NCBI GenBank assembly: GCA_000961805.1
Contig: LADV01000151.1
Span: 1 to 6,037 of the forward strand
Length of the DNA: 6,037 nucleotides
Source of the DNA: Peptococcaceae bacterium BRH_c23
GTDB taxonomy: Bacteria > Bacillota_B > Desulfitobacteriia > Desulfitobacteriales > Desulfitobacteriaceae
Direction: 5' to 3'
Position numbers and translations under genes: made by a program. How positions within the stretch are numbered: the first letter of the stretch is position 1; the number at the start of each line of letters is the position of its first letter. Below, piece after piece: positions 5,881 to 6,037 of the stretch. The notes under the pieces were generated by a model. That model made no database searches. It was not told the origin of the DNA and saw nothing but the letters and a program-made list of their open reading frames with translations.

Positions 5881-5935
5881 ACGTAGTATTTAGTGAGATT
5901 CATGGGATCTCTATTTTGTGGTTCCTAAAATTAAT

Positions 5936-5981
5936 TAGGAGTGTAAAATCAGCAATACTGCGCGCTGATTTTACACTCCTA
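5936..5981 (-). terminator. perfect 18-bp stem overlapping the end of the right-hand gene
   Basis: TAGGAGTGTAAAATCAGC (5936-5953) is exactly complementary to 5964-5981, with a 10-base loop. On the minus strand the 3' arm runs into AATTAATTTTAGG. The stem contains the stop codon of the gene entering from the right, so it most likely ends that transcript. The low GC and broken T-run are unusual for so long a stem. On the plus strand the downstream side is also T-rich (TTCCTATTTTCTTC), so it may work both ways. Confidence 0.6.
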
Positions 5982-6037
5982 TTCCTATTTTCTTCTGAAT
6001 TTTTGAAAGTAGCTGCCTCAGAATGAGTGTACTAAAC
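5971..6037 (-). CDS. C-terminal tail of an unidentified protein, truncated by window edge
   Basis: The minus-strand frame is open from the window edge to TAA 5973-5971 and gives 21 residues ending LLSKIQKKIGIGV. A compact basic, hydrophobic tail of this kind occurs at the ends of some transposases and DNA-binding proteins, but 21 residues cannot identify it. Support for a real gene is the open frame plus the 18-bp terminator-like stem at its stop codon. Confidence 0.4.
   Translation of the reverse strand, partial: FSTLILRQLLSKIQKKIGIGV

Larger units (their letters stand above)
5652..5935. other. gene-free, hairpin-rich intergenic region
   Basis: No reading frame of convincing length or composition lies here on either strand. 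It holds the long stem 5719-5774, the bulged stem 5846-5880, two copies of CAGCTCACC (5669-5677, 5708-5716), and two copies of GTCACGATAA (5680-5689, 5752-5761) with a near-copy in reverse at 5786-5795. No clear sigma-70 type promoter was found for leftward transcription. Confidence 0.5.

Overview
The window looks like a chromosomal stretch of an anaerobic, low-to-moderate GC Firmicute, most likely a Clostridia of the Desulfosporosinus/Desulfitobacterium type. This is an inference from three things: purine-rich Shine-Dalgarno sites (GGAGGT, GAGGTGG), a tungsten/molybdenum-type aldehyde:ferredoxin oxidoreductase (AOR) gene, and the protein relatives I recognise. No rRNA, tRNA, CRISPR array or intact mobile element is visible.

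Layout. (1) 1-619, plus strand: the 3' part of plsC, a lysophosphatidic acid acyltransferase whose start lies before the window. (2) 620-1321: no intact gene. It holds a badly decayed C-terminal remnant of a patatin-like phospholipase (about 850-1068, plus strand, at least two or three frameshifts and a nonsense codon), a perfect 17-bp stem (1109-1150), and a 39-codon minus-strand remnant (1177-1296). (3) 1322-2467, minus: a geranylgeranyl-reductase-family FAD oxidoreductase. (4) 2468-2803: its 5' region with a hairpin, then a GC-richer, self-complementary segment that may be the relic of a structured RNA element. (5) 2804-3454, minus: a YhhN/TMEM86-type membrane protein (lysoplasmalogenase family). 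(6) 3498-3535: an intrinsic terminator. (7) 3553-5517, minus: a 654-residue AOR whose Fe-S and pterin motifs are intact but whose N-terminal coding region looks disrupted. (8) 5518-5970: about 450 bp with no gene but unusually rich in hairpins, including a strong terminator-like stem about 100 bp upstream of the AOR start. (9) 5971-6037, minus: the last 21 codons of a gene that enters from the right and whose stop codon lies inside a perfect 18-bp terminator stem.

Working together. Four loci point to membrane lipid turnover: an acyltransferase (PlsC), a dead patatin phospholipase, an isoprenoid-type reductase and a YhhN-type lysoplasmalogenase. In known members the last releases a fatty aldehyde. 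AORs oxidise aldehydes to acids with ferredoxin, and the AOR here is the next gene upstream on the same strand, so a plasmalogen-aldehyde salvage link is an attractive but unproven idea. The patatin remnant, the orphan reading frame, the possible RNA-element relic and the damaged AOR 5' end suggest that the region is eroding.
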